Source: Paenibacillus sp. BIC5C1 (lineage in GTDB: Bacteria; Bacillota; Bacilli; Paenibacillales; Paenibacillaceae). Taken from it: DNA of 64,000 nt. Shown here one piece after another: positions 34,039 through 42,753 of this stretch; the first letter of the stretch is position 1; every line of letters begins with the position of its first letter. The notes beneath the pieces are model-generated. The model saw only the letters and a program-made list of their open reading frames with translations. It searched no databases and was not told the DNA's origin. Made by a program: the position numbers and the translations under genes. The DNA lies in NCBI RefSeq assembly GCF_032399705.1, contig NZ_CP135922.1, forward strand, positions 682,001 to 746,000, given 5' to 3'.

Positions 34039-34464
34039 ATGCACGTTCGTTCCTTTCAGTTGAGTGATGCAAGCCAGATGACAGAGCTTCTTCAGGTTGC
34101 ACTATCGGAAGAGTGTTATGAGAACACGATGGGCCCGTTTGCCCGTCAATTGTCATGGGATTCTGACCTGATCATGGTTGCGGAAGAAGAGGGAGACCTC
34201 GTCGGCGCTTTGATCGGTACGATTGACCACAACCAGGGATGCATCTATCGTATTGCGGTCCATCCAGACTATCGTCGCCGCGGAGTCGGCAAAAAACTTG
34301 TCGAGGCCATGGAACAAAGGTTCCAGCAGCGTAAAGTCAGTCAAATATGGGTGGCGGGTGATGAGCACAACAAAGTAGCCATGCCTCTATATGAAGCAAT
34401 GGGTTACGGTGCCAATCAGATTATGAGCGCTTTCCAGAAACTCAGTATCTTGTCCAAAGCTTAG
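34039..34464 (+). CDS. GNAT-family N-acetyltransferase
   Basis: This 141-residue single-domain GNAT protein begins MHVRSFQLSDASQMTELL and has the acetyl-CoA loop VHPDYRRRGVGKKLV (R-x2-G-x-G/A form). It ends with the usual C-terminal NKVAMPLYEAMGY segment. The acceptor is unknown. AAAAGGGAG precedes the ATG. It is divergent from sodA and followed by a terminator. Confidence 0.85.
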   Translation: MHVRSFQLSDASQMTELLQVALSEECYENTMGPFARQLSWDSDLIMVAEEEGDLVGALIGTIDHNQGCIYRIAVHPDYRRRGVGKKLVEAMEQRFQQRKVSQIWVAGDEHNKVAMPLYEAMGYGANQIMSAFQKLSILSKA

Positions 34465-34886
34465 TTTGTATGGTTAAAAAAGAAATATAACAGATTTTCA
34501 TTTCATATTAGGCGTATCTTTCAGCGTGTAACAACGTGATGGATACGCCTTTCTATTTATATGGGTGTCATTCACCAATTATTCCCCTTTTTTCGCCACT
34601 TCTGAACCCCATTATATTTAACTAAATCCCTATTTTGACTGTTTTAATCTCGTTGTTATTCACCCTTTTAGTTGTGCTGGTGCTCATAACCAATTGTTTC
34701 ACCTTTGCAAATGAAGTAGAATTAAAAGGATTATGATCATTCGATATTGGTAATATCAGAACATATAAACGTAGAACGCCAGCTTCCTGATATTTTAAGA
34801 AAAACGGTCACTATACGCGTTCTGTCTTCCTTGAAAGTACGTCGATTTACGTTTTTCTTCACAAAATGGATAAATGAGGTGTCTCT
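34465..34886. other. Gene-free stretch before signal peptidase gene
   Basis: It holds the terminator at 34510-34552. TTGTTT (34694) and TAGAAT (34717) are 17 bp apart and could be the promoter of the signal peptidase gene. Nothing else is seen. Confidence 0.5.
34510..34552 (+). terminator. Intrinsic terminator after GNAT gene
   Basis: AGGCGTATC (34510-34518) pairs with GATACGCCT (34542-34550), followed by TTTCT. Confidence 0.7.
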
Positions 34887-35492
34887 TTGAACTCCAATAA
34901 TCTTTCAACGGAGCATGTGGCTTCCAAGGAACGAAATGGTCCGGGAGTGCCTGATCAACCGGGGAAATCCTGGGGTGCAGAGCTTTGGGACTGGGTGAAA
35001 ACGATAGTGATTGCATTTGTAATCATGATGCTGTTGAACCTGTTTGTATTTAATCTTTCAATGGTCAAAGGTCAATCGATGCAGCCTACGCTGGTTGAGC
35101 GAGATCGTCTGTTTGTAAATAAAATTGTATATGATTTTGGAACGCCATCCCGATCAGATGTTATTGTGCTTCGTGATCCAAGCGAAGGTGTTGAGAAAAA
35201 AGATTTTCTGGTCAAACGGATTGTTGGGCTTCCCGGTGATACGGTTGAGGTACGTGATCATCATCTGTTCGTGAATGGGGAGCAGCAAGCGGAAACGTAC
35301 ACGGATACGGAGGTTCAGGACCCTGATTTTGGACCAATTACGCTGGAAGCGGATCATTACTTTGTGATGGGAGATAACCGTCATGAAGGCAAAAGCAAGG
35401 ATAGCCGTGTGTTTGGCAGCGTTACATCCAGTGAAATTGTAGGTAGAGCGGAGTTTATTTTTTGGCCGTTCTCAGAAATTAAAAAACTGTAA
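34887..35492 (+). CDS. lepB: Type I signal peptidase
   Basis: This 201-residue membrane protease removes signal peptides from exported proteins. One transmembrane helix (about residues 35-58) is followed by the catalytic Ser in VKGQSMQPTL and Lys in DFLVKRIVGLPGD, then VMGDNRHEGKSKDSRVFG (box E). It is of the short SipS-like form. The start is TTG at 34887, six bases after GAGGTG. It probably processes substrates such as the secreted repeat proteins in this window, though the host will have other signal peptidases. Confidence 0.93.
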   Translation: MNSNNLSTEHVASKERNGPGVPDQPGKSWGAELWDWVKTIVIAFVIMMLLNLFVFNLSMVKGQSMQPTLVERDRLFVNKIVYDFGTPSRSDVIVLRDPSEGVEKKDFLVKRIVGLPGDTVEVRDHHLFVNGEQQAETYTDTEVQDPDFGPITLEADHYFVMGDNRHEGKSKDSRVFGSVTSSEIVGRAEFIFWPFSEIKKL

Positions 35493-35669
35493 AATGTTAG
35501 CAGGACAAGGACAACAACTTCACGCTGCATTTTGCGTTAAACGATATAGACTCGGTTTCTTTTTGCTCCGGTATGTCCGACTTGTATATCGAAATCAGCG
35601 CCTGTCCTCCCACCTGAGGCGGGCGTTCACTATTTGCGGAATTAGCGTGGAAGAAAAGAGGGAATAGAT

Positions 35670-37511
35670 ATGACGAGTGTACAGACCGGAGCAGCAAAGG
35701 CAGCAGCTGTATGGGAGAAGTTAAAACAAGAGATTAAGGCAGCTGCTCCCGAGATGGGTATTGATGATATAGGATTTGCTTCGGCAGAACCATTCGTGAC
35801 ATTGAAATCCATTCTGGAGCAGCATCGGGCGAAAGGGTTCGAATCCGGATTTGAGGAGCCTGATATTGAGAAAAGGATACGTCCAGAGTTGAAAGATGGC
35901 GAGCCTGCTTCGCTCATTGCCATTGCCGTGGCTTATCCATCGAAGATGGTCAATCCGCCGAAGTCGGAGCCTGGTGCATACCGTGGTATTCTGGCTCGTT
36001 CCGCCTGGGGGCAGGATTATCACCAGGTCCTGCGTGCAGCAATGGACAAGCTGGTTCATTTTATACGTGAGCGCGTACCTGAAGCCATGATCGAAAGTAT
36101 GGTAGATACGGGGGCATTGGTGGACCGTGCTGTTTCCCAGCGAGCGGGGATTGGATTCAGTGCCAAGAACTGTGCCATTATATCGCCCAAATTCGGTTCA
36201 TGGATCTTTCTCGGCGAATTGGTCACGAATATCCCGTTTCAGCCAGATAACCCGGTGACCGAGGATTGTGGTGAATGTACGAAGTGTATTGATGCCTGTC
36301 CAACAGGAGCACTGGTCGGGCCGGGACAACTGAATGCACAGCGCTGCATTTCGTTTGTGACCCAGACGAAAGGCTTCGTGGATGAAGAGTTTATGCTGAA
36401 AATCGGCAATCGTCTGTACGGTTGTGATACCTGTCAAATTGTCTGTCCGAAGAATCGGGGTAAAAACTGGGACCACCATCCCGAGTTTCATCCTGATCCG
36501 GAGATTGTAAAACCTTTGCTGATACCGCTGCTTGACATCGGTAACCGTGAATTCAAAGAGCGCTTTGGCCAAAGCTCTGCCGCTTGGCGGGGCAAAAAGC
36601 CAATCCAGCGCAACGCCGTAATTGCCCTCGGCAATTTCAAAGACAAAACCGCTGTACCGAAACTAACGGAGGTACTGAAGCGTGATCCGCGTCCCGAACT
36701 GCGGGGAACTGCAGCTTGGGCGCTGAGCAGAATTGGAGGAGAAGACGCAATGAGAGCCATTGGGGAAGCTGCCGCTAACGAACAAGATGGGAACGTGCTA
36801 AGCATGCTGCAGAAGGCCAAGGAACGACTGAGTTCGTCCCAGACCTTACCCGATAAGCCTCAGGCAGAGCCGAATAGCAACAATAAGCCTGAGGAACAGA
36901 AGGAACTGAATATGACATCCGAACAGGAAAATGGGCAGAAGACAGAGCCAACCAAGCCGGAAGCTGCAGCATGGAAACCGTCAGCCGTAACAGGCCTGAG
37001 TGGTACACCGGTATATTACGATGAGGTGCTGACACCGATCGGTACACTTACGCTCTGTGCCACGGATAAGGGCTTGTGTCACATTGATTTTGGTGCATTC
37101 CATGTGCGCGAGGCGCATCTGCAACAATGGGCCCGTACATGGATCGGCGAATATCGATATGAGAAAAATGAAGAGAAGCTGAGCGAAGCTGCACAGCAGA
37201 TAAAGCAGTATTTTGCGGGAGAACGAAAAGCGTTTGAACTGAAGCTTGATTTGTTTGGAACACCATTCCAGCTACAAGTATGGCAAGTCCTGTCCGATAT
37301 ATCTTATGGAGAGGCCTCAACACACCAACAGGTTGCGGAAATCATCGGCAGGCCCAAAGCTGTTCGAGCAGTTCTGGATGCCATTAGTAAAAATCCGATT
37401 CCGATTATTATTCCCTGTCACCGCATCAGCGGTAAAGACGGAACCCTGGTGGGTTATGTAGGCGGGCTGCAAACCAAAGAGCAATTACTCACATTGGAGC
37501 AGCAATCGTAA
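35670..37511 (+). CDS. queG: Epoxyqueuosine reductase QueG fused to MGMT/Ogt domain
   Basis: This single 613-residue frame has two enzymes. Residues 1-390 are QueG, which reduces epoxyqueuosine to queuosine in tRNA using cobalamin and two 4Fe-4S clusters. The cluster ligands lie in CGECTKCIDACPTGAL and CDTCQIVCPKN, and a HEAT-like repeat follows. A Pro/Gln/Glu/Asn-rich linker (about 390-445) leads to a methylated-DNA-protein cysteine methyltransferase domain (450-613) with FQLQVWQVL and the acceptor Cys in IIPCHRI. B. subtilis QueG stands alone at about 386 residues. The ATG at 35670 starts after GAAAAGAGGGAAT. An HD-GYP gene follows 15 bp later. Confidence 0.92.
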   Translation: MTSVQTGAAKAAAVWEKLKQEIKAAAPEMGIDDIGFASAEPFVTLKSILEQHRAKGFESGFEEPDIEKRIRPELKDGEPASLIAIAVAYPSKMVNPPKSEPGAYRGILARSAWGQDYHQVLRAAMDKLVHFIRERVPEAMIESMVDTGALVDRAVSQRAGIGFSAKNCAIISPKFGSWIFLGELVTNIPFQPDNPVTEDCGECTKCIDACPTGALVGPGQLNAQRCISFVTQTKGFVDEEFMLKIGNRLYGCDTCQIVCPKNRGKNWDHHPEFHPDPEIVKPLLIPLLDIGNREFKERFGQSSAAWRGKKPIQRNAVIALGNFKDKTAVPKLTEVLKRDPRPELRGTAAWALSRIGGEDAMRAIGEAAANEQDGNVLSMLQKAKERLSSSQTLPDKPQAEPNSNNKPEEQKELNMTSEQENGQKTEPTKPEAAAWKPSAVTGLSGTPVYYDEVLTPIGTLTLCATDKGLCHIDFGAFHVREAHLQQWARTWIGEYRYEKNEEKLSEAAQQIKQYFAGERKAFELKLDLFGTPFQLQVWQVLSDISYGEASTHQQVAEIIGRPKAVRAVLDAISKNPIPIIIPCHRISGKDGTLVGYVGGLQTKEQLLTLEQQS

Positions 37512-37526
37512 GAGCGGGGGACGTTC

Positions 37527-38558
37527 ATGAAGTATGTTAACGTGGAGAGCGTGGAGGCGGGGGAGCTTCTGGGTAAAACCATATATTCCGGCAACGGCAC
37601 GGTATTGTTGTCTGCCGGAGTCCAGCTCACCGTATTTATGGTTAATACGCTCAAGCGTATTGGTGTGACCATGCTGTACATCCAGGATGAAGCTTATAAA
37701 GATGTGGATACAGAAGACATTCTGGATGAAGCCACGAAAAAGGCAGTCATTAATGAAATGAGTGTTACACTCGATTCTATCCGTTCCGGGAAAGACTGGA
37801 GCCCGAAGAAGGTTGCCATCAGCATAGATAAATTGTTGAACGATGTTCTGAACGGGCGTGAACTGCTTGTCCAGCTCACAGATATTCGGACCAAAGATAA
37901 CGCACAGTATGTTCATGCCATGAATGTATGTTTGCTGTCTTCTGTCATTGGTCTGAATCTGGGGCTTAACTATGTACAGCTCAAGGATCTGGCCGTCGGA
38001 GCTCTATTGCATGACATCGGCAAAGTGGGGGAGCCACCGGGGAGCGGTTCAGCAGCAAACTCTTCCTTGCATCACACGTGGAGAGGGTTCGAGTTGATCA
38101 AGTCCAAACGAGAGTTCAATCTGCTTGTGGCGCATACGGCTCTACAGCATCATGAGCATGTGGATGGTACGGGACTGCCGAGGGGCATCAAGGGAAAAGA
38201 CATTCATCTGTTCGCTAAAATCGTCAGTGCAGCTAACACGTATGATAATCTGATTAATGGCCTTTCTGGTAGAATTATGCTGCCACACGAAGCCTGTGAA
38301 GAGATGATGGCGATGTCTGGCACGAAGCTGGATCGTGACATTCTGATCGAATTCAACCGAAGTGTGTCCGTGTATCCAAATGGAACAGCAGTTCGTTTGT
38401 CTACCAAAGAGACCGGAGTCATTGTACGTCAGCATCGGGGTTTGCCCGGCAGGCCTGTCATTCGGGTGGCGCGTGGCAGTACACGTTATGATCTGGATGT
38501 GATTGAAGTGGATCTGGCTCAACATACAACCGTTTTCATAGAGGCGGTATTGATGTAA
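37527..38558 (+). CDS. HD-GYP domain protein, probable cyclic-di-GMP phosphodiesterase
   Basis: This 343-residue soluble protein has an N-terminal region often preceding HD-GYP in Firmicutes, then the HD-GYP domain. The latter shows the HD pair in GALLHDIGKVG, His residues in LHHTWRGFELIK and LQHHEHVDGTGLPRGI, which carries the GYP-loop. It likely hydrolyses cyclic-di-GMP and so affects motility or biofilm. It has no receiver domain. It follows the queG fusion by 15 bp with GCGGGGGACG as ribosome site, so it is probably cotranscribed. It ends in a beta-rich PilZ-like or unclassified tail. Confidence 0.88.
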   Translation: MKYVNVESVEAGELLGKTIYSGNGTVLLSAGVQLTVFMVNTLKRIGVTMLYIQDEAYKDVDTEDILDEATKKAVINEMSVTLDSIRSGKDWSPKKVAISIDKLLNDVLNGRELLVQLTDIRTKDNAQYVHAMNVCLLSSVIGLNLGLNYVQLKDLAVGALLHDIGKVGEPPGSGSAANSSLHHTWRGFELIKSKREFNLLVAHTALQHHEHVDGTGLPRGIKGKDIHLFAKIVSAANTYDNLINGLSGRIMLPHEACEEMMAMSGTKLDRDILIEFNRSVSVYPNGTAVRLSTKETGVIVRQHRGLPGRPVIRVARGSTRYDLDVIEVDLAQHTTVFIEAVLM

Positions 38559-38780
38559 CGTATACGAAGTTCCTGAGAGATTTATTGAATGTTTTCGATC
38601 TGTTTTCTGGATGTTAAATTCAGCGTATAGCTGGAAAATCCGTTTGCTCAAGGCGTGCGGAAATGCTATGATAACTTTCAGGAAATCCGGTGCGTGTCAT
38701 GTTTGCATTGTGAACGTATAACATCATGTGCTGACACGGATCATCAGGCTTTTTAGATTGCATACAGAGGTGTCTAAGAG

Positions 38781-39044
38781 ATGGCAATAGCAATACCGAT
38801 TATTACATTGATTGTTGGTCTGGTCGGAGGATTTTTCATTGGGGTATACTACTTGCGGAAACAGCTTGAGAAAATGCAAAGCGATCCCGACATGCTCCAG
38901 AAGATGGCGAAGCAAATGGGTTATAACCTGAACGGTAAGCAAATGCAGCGCGCCCAGCAGATGATGAAGAACCAGCAGCCAGGCGCGAAGATGCCTCAGC
39001 CGCAACAACATCCTGCGCGTAAAAACTCGGGCCGCCGAAAATAA
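38781..39044 (+). CDS. yneF: YneF-family (UPF0154) small membrane protein
   Basis: This 87-residue protein has one N-terminal transmembrane helix (residues 3-24) and the family segment SDPDMLQKMAKQMGYNLNGKQMQRAQQMMKNQ (in pieces DPDMLQKMAKQMG). It has a basic Gln/Pro-rich tail that is longer than in B. subtilis YneF (72 residues). The function is unknown. It is probably a cytoplasmic-facing anchored protein. AGAGGTG precedes the ATG. folE follows after 79 bp. Confidence 0.82.
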   Translation: MAIAIPIITLIVGLVGGFFIGVYYLRKQLEKMQSDPDMLQKMAKQMGYNLNGKQMQRAQQMMKNQQPGAKMPQPQQHPARKNSGRRK

Positions 39045-39056
39045 TAGCTGTGAGCG

Positions 39057-39074
39057 AGCATTATGCATAATGCT
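39057..39074. promoter_or_regulatory. Perfect 18-bp palindrome upstream of folE
   Basis: AGCATTATGCATAATGCT is a perfect palindrome 50-67 bp before the folE start codon. It is a symmetrical form of the motif seen in the sodA leader and at 49-106, 8247 and 49138. A regulator dimer could bind here (inference). Confidence 0.55.
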
Positions 39075-39123
39075 GAAGTGAATAGCTGCTTACAGTATGT
39101 GGTTCGAAAGGAGGCGTTCGGCA

Positions 39124-39717
39124 GTGGCTGGCGTTAAAGATTATTTGAATTCAAAAGTATCCGACAATCGGGAGAAGATCGAGTATCACATTGAACAGAT
39201 CTTGCAATTGATCGGTGAGGATAGTACGCGGGAAGGGCTGCTAGAAACGCCTGCACGCGTAACCCGGATGTATGAAGAGATTTTTGGCGGGTATGAAGTG
39301 GACCCGCGCGATGTACTTGGTGTGACGTTTGACGAGAATCATGAAGAACTGGTCATTGTGAAGGACATTGTCTATTACAGCCAATGTGAACACCATATGG
39401 CGCCTTTCTTCGGTAAGGTGCACATTGGATATGTACCGAGTGGCAAAATTGTGGGATTGAGCAAAATGGCCCGTCTGGTGGAGGCAGTTACCCGCCGCCT
39501 GCAGGTTCAGGAGCGCATTACCTCACAGATTGCCGATATTCTGACTGAAGCGGTAGAGCCCAACGGTGTCATGGTTGTCGTGGAAGGCGAGCACTTGTGC
39601 ATGTGTTCCCGCGGCGTGAAGAAGCCAGGCAGCAAGACGGTAACGTCTGCTGTGCGTGGTTCTTTCCGTGAAAATCCGGCACAGCGTGCCGAGTTCCTAT
39701 CGCTCATGAAAGATTAA
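39124..39717 (+). CDS. folE: GTP cyclohydrolase I
   Basis: This 197-residue enzyme converts GTP to dihydroneopterin triphosphate, the first step of folate synthesis. The zinc ligands are Cys in YYSQCEHHMAPF with the following His, and Cys in LCMCSRGVKKPGS. GKVHIGYVPSGKIVGLSKMARLVE is typical (in pieces). GTG at 39124 is chosen because AAAGGAGG ends eight bases before it. The longer frame from 39097 would overlap this site. An 18-bp palindrome lies upstream. Confidence 0.95.
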   Translation: MAGVKDYLNSKVSDNREKIEYHIEQILQLIGEDSTREGLLETPARVTRMYEEIFGGYEVDPRDVLGVTFDENHEELVIVKDIVYYSQCEHHMAPFFGKVHIGYVPSGKIVGLSKMARLVEAVTRRLQVQERITSQIADILTEAVEPNGVMVVVEGEHLCMCSRGVKKPGSKTVTSAVRGSFRENPAQRAEFLSLMKD

Positions 39718-39850
39718 GATCGGCTCATTCCACTCGTTGGACAAGCCAGAAGCGTTGAATCCTGTGGCACTATCATGTTGTTTCCATATCAGTCGGCAAT
39801 TTGCTAGTCTGAAATGGCAGTATAGATGCTTGTGCCTATGGAAGCTTTCA

Positions 39851-39887
39851 TAAATAAGCCGTGTTCCCTGGGGAACCGGCTTATTTA
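39851..39887 (+). terminator. Terminator between folE and lipL
   Basis: TAAATAAGCC..GTTCCC and GGGAACCGGCTTATTTA form a long stem. The downstream T-run is short. Confidence 0.65.
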
Positions 39888-39946
39888 CATATTACTTTTG
39901 CATTCACACAATTCATCCAGATTAGTTTAGTCGGAGGCTATCTTAT

Positions 39947-40801
39947 ATGAGTGTACCGTCCAATTCAGATCAACCCGGATCGCCGGGAGCAAAGCAGCAG
40001 ATGCAGCTTGATCATTCATTGCCTCTGCAAATTTGGGAGACACCGCTGCTGCGCCACGGGAGCAGTGTACTTGAAGCATTTGCTTGGGAAGAAATCATGT
40101 GCCGCCAGGTGGGAGAAGGTCACTTGCCCGTTGCTCATATTTGGCGGCATCCAGATGCCTTTGTGGCGGGACTGAGGGACCGGAGGCTGCCTCAGGCGGT
40201 AGAAGCGATGGAACGCATGAGAAGCCGGGGAACGGCGGTCTGTGTTCGTCCATCCGGTGGTGCGGCAGTTCCCCTGAATCCAGGGGTGGTTAACGTATCT
40301 TTAATTTTACCCAACCCTGGACGTGCCATCAATATTCACGATGATTTTCGGGAGATGTCCTCACTGATTGCTGATTCGCTAACACCGTGGTCGAGTCAGG
40401 CACGTACGGGGGAGATCGAAGGCGCCTTCTGTCCTGGCGATTATGATGTCAGTGTGGGTGGACTGAAATTCTGTGGTATTGCCCAGCGCAGACAGGCCAA
40501 GGCTTATATCATTACGGCCTTTATCATCGTGGAAGGACAAGGGGACCAATTGGCAGCAGACGTGCGTGAGTTCTATCAGGATGCAGCAGACGGTTCCAGC
40601 GAAGGATACCCGGATGTTCGGCCCGGAACGATGGCAAGTTTGTATGAACTGGCAGGTGTCCCTTCTGCTGCGGCGTATACAGCCTCGTTGGTACGCACAC
40701 TGCGTCAACGTTTTCCCTTGGCGGAGACAAGCCGTGTGTTGAGCGTGGATCGGGAAGCCGTTAGGCGGACGGCTGAGCAGATGAAACTGCGTTACGATTA
40801 G
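39947..40801 (+). CDS. lipL: Octanoyl-[GcvH]:protein N-octanoyltransferase
   Basis: This 284-residue LplA/LipB-fold enzyme moves octanoyl groups from GcvH to the E2 subunits of 2-oxoacid dehydrogenases during lipoate synthesis. It has VCVRPSGGAAVPLNPGVVNVSL (in pieces; RPSGGAAV is the ligand-binding loop), EGAFCPGDYDVSVGG and the catalytic Cys in GLKFCGIAQRRQ. These fit LipL better than lipoate ligase LplJ. CGGAGG precedes the ATG. It lies alone, after a terminator. Confidence 0.88.
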   Translation: MSVPSNSDQPGSPGAKQQMQLDHSLPLQIWETPLLRHGSSVLEAFAWEEIMCRQVGEGHLPVAHIWRHPDAFVAGLRDRRLPQAVEAMERMRSRGTAVCVRPSGGAAVPLNPGVVNVSLILPNPGRAINIHDDFREMSSLIADSLTPWSSQARTGEIEGAFCPGDYDVSVGGLKFCGIAQRRQAKAYIITAFIIVEGQGDQLAADVREFYQDAADGSSEGYPDVRPGTMASLYELAGVPSAAAYTASLVRTLRQRFPLAETSRVLSVDREAVRRTAEQMKLRYD

Positions 40802-40871
40802 GTTCGGAAGCTTGGACTTGGAATTGGGTAATAGAGATGATATGATGTGATTTCGGAAGGAGAGTGTCTAC

Positions 40872-41096
40872 ATGGAAACTTTAAGATATACGTACTTATA
40901 TGAGGTCATTTCCACAGGCGAAAAGTCTGAATTCAGCCAAATGGCTACAAGCAAGGAAGAAGCAGCTGCCCTGATCGTTGCACGTATCGCTGATCTTGAA
41001 TTTACAGGTGAAGAAGATATCAAGCTGGGCGATCTGATCGCGATTAGCAAACAGGTTGGCGACAATTATGTTGCCTGTGAGGGTTGCGCCTCTTAA
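40872..41096 (+). CDS. Small acidic conserved hypothetical protein
   Basis: This 74-residue soluble protein has an alpha/beta pattern: RYTYLYEVISTG, helix SKEEAAALIVARIADL, then IKLGDLIAISKQVGDNYVACEGCAS. It ends with a C-x2-C pair (CEGC), a possible redox or metal site. GGAAGGAGAG precedes the ATG. I do not recognise the family. Confidence 0.65.
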   Translation: METLRYTYLYEVISTGEKSEFSQMATSKEEAAALIVARIADLEFTGEEDIKLGDLIAISKQVGDNYVACEGCAS

Positions 41097-41126
41097 AGGC
41101 TTGGGGTCCATAGATTATCCTATTAC

Positions 41127-41166
41127 AAGCAAGTCTTCTTGAATCAGGAGGCTTGCTTTTTTTTGC
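41127..41166 (+). terminator. Intrinsic terminator
   Basis: AAGCAAG (41127) pairs with CTTGCTT (41152-41158), with an inner TCTT..AGGA match, and is followed by a long T-run. Confidence 0.7.
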
Positions 41167-41233
41167 GAAAAAGAGAGATCTTTCAGTCTATAAGCTGGTG
41201 ATATCTCTTTTTCGCATAACTCCAACCCTAATT

Positions 41234-42553
41234 TCAATAAGGCGGCCATAACAGCTTGCGCGCAGTTTCGTAACGTTCCGCCACAGCTGGCCAGTAAACA
41301 ACCTTCCACCAATCCTCGATATATTTTTTGCGTTCATTCTGGTGTTTCAGATAGTAGGCGTGTTCCCATACATCAAGCGGCAGGAGAGGCACAATGTCGG
41401 ACTGAGATAAGTTCTGGTGTTTCTCCGCCTGCAAAATTTCCAATCTATGCGCCCGCGGGCTCCATACCAGCATGGCCCAACCGCTGCCTTCCACTTTGTT
41501 GGCGGCTTCGGTGAATTGATTCTTGAACGCTTCATAGCTGCCAAAATCCCGCTTGATCTGCTCTGCGAGCATACCGGAAGGCTTGCCTCCACCTTTGGGG
41601 TTCATGATCGTCCAGAAGATCGTATGCAGGTAATGACCTGCACCATTAAACGCGAGTTCACGTTCCCAATGTTTGACGAGTTCAAAATTATTCTTTTTCC
41701 GCGATTCTGCCAGCTTTTTCTCCGCGGTGTTCAGTCCGTCCACGTAGGACTGATGGTGTTTGTCATGGTGTATACGCATCGTCATCTCGTCAATATGCGG
41801 TTCCAGCGCATTGTAGGCATAGGGCAGGGGTGGCAGTGTGTGTCCACCAATAGGTACAGGTTTTTCTTTGACTGGCGCTGCTGAAGAGTCGGTTGTGCCC
41901 TCTGCGCTTGCATTTGGAGAATGGACAGCCGCTGAAGATTGTGCCTGTACCGATGGAGTGGGGTTGTTGACTTTTCCTGCGGTATTGGACGATTCTTCTA
42001 CAGCTTCACGATAGGGTTGTTCAGACACGGGCGTTGAAGCAACTTGTACGTTGGGATCAGTCGGTTGTCCCGAGGTTTGAAGAATAGGTTTCAGTGAAAA
42101 AGAGGGATCAGACACCAAATCTCGCAAAGATCCAGATTGTTTCAGCGTTTCAAGTACCCCCAGGAAATACTCGGATTCACGAATGAAATGCAGGATAACT
42201 ATTTTGGCAATCGGCACATGCTGAACAGCATTACTTTCCAGCAAGACGTACAACTGTCTAATGAACTCTCGCGATTGTGTGCAGGCAGCCGCTACGAGCT
42301 GTTCAATGCAGCGGATGATGTAGGGAGCAGGCGGCTGGGTTCCCGGCAGTATTTGCTTCAACAGCTGATTCGCGACTCGTTCACTATTCTCAAAGATTGC
42401 TTCCCACTCCGCAAGCCAATTGACATAAGAGGGTTCAAGATCAGGAACCAATGCACGAATGACAATCGTATGTTCCTTCTCTTGCTCTTTCCAGAAACGG
42501 ACTTCTTCGAGTACCCGCAGAGGCAGCAGATGCCCATATCCATACCAATTCAT
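41234..42553 (-). CDS. DUF2935 domain fused to superoxide dismutase
   Basis: This 439-residue protein has an N-terminal helical domain of the DUF2935 type (residues 1-145; FWKEQEKEHTIVIRALVPDLEP), then a Ser/Thr/Pro/Ala-rich linker (about 150-235). The C-terminus is an Fe/Mn superoxide dismutase (240-435). Metal ligands are His in MRIHHDKHHQSY, His in NGAGHYLHTIFW, and Asp and His in [18 protein letters not shown] instead of GGGHANHS marks a different SOD branch from SodA. No signal peptide is present. DUF2935 proteins occur in spore-formers, so a spore-associated role is possible (inference). The ribosome site is CGGAGG. Confidence 0.87.
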   Translation of the reverse strand: MNWYGYGHLLPLRVLEEVRFWKEQEKEHTIVIRALVPDLEPSYVNWLAEWEAIFENSERVANQLLKQILPGTQPPAPYIIRCIEQLVAAACTQSREFIRQLYVLLESNAVQHVPIAKIVILHFIRESEYFLGVLETLKQSGSLRDLVSDPSFSLKPILQTSGQPTDPNVQVASTPVSEQPYREAVEESSNTAGKVNNPTPSVQAQSSAAVHSPNASAEGTTDSSAAPVKEKPVPIGGHTLPPLPYAYNALEPHIDEMTMRIHHDKHHQSYVDGLNTAEKKLAESRKKNNFELVKHWERELAFNGAGHYLHTIFWTIMNPKGGGKPSGMLAEQIKRDFGSYEAFKNQFTEAANKVEGSGWAMLVWSPRAHRLEILQAEKHQNLSQSDIVPLLPLDVWEHAYYLKHQNERKKYIEDWWKVVYWPAVAERYETARKLLWPPY

Positions 42554-42712
42554 AAGCGGTAAACCTCCGTTCAGATGAATTCAAATTCACATCCAGCAGC
42601 AGTTATAAAATTTAATCTCCCCGTTCGCTCAATTTTGTAATGTACAAGCTAGAGAGCTGTCTTTAATTACGTCCCAAAAGTATATTCTCCAAGCATGTTG
42701 TCCTATGTATAA

Positions 42713-42739
42713 ACAAAAAAGAGCCCCATAGGGGCTCTT
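42713..42739 (-). terminator. Intrinsic terminator of anchored hydrolase gene
   Basis: AAGAGCCCC and GGGGCTCTT are separated by ATA. On the minus strand they are followed by TTTTTTG. Confidence 0.85.
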
Positions 42740-42753
42740 GAAATACCGAATCT

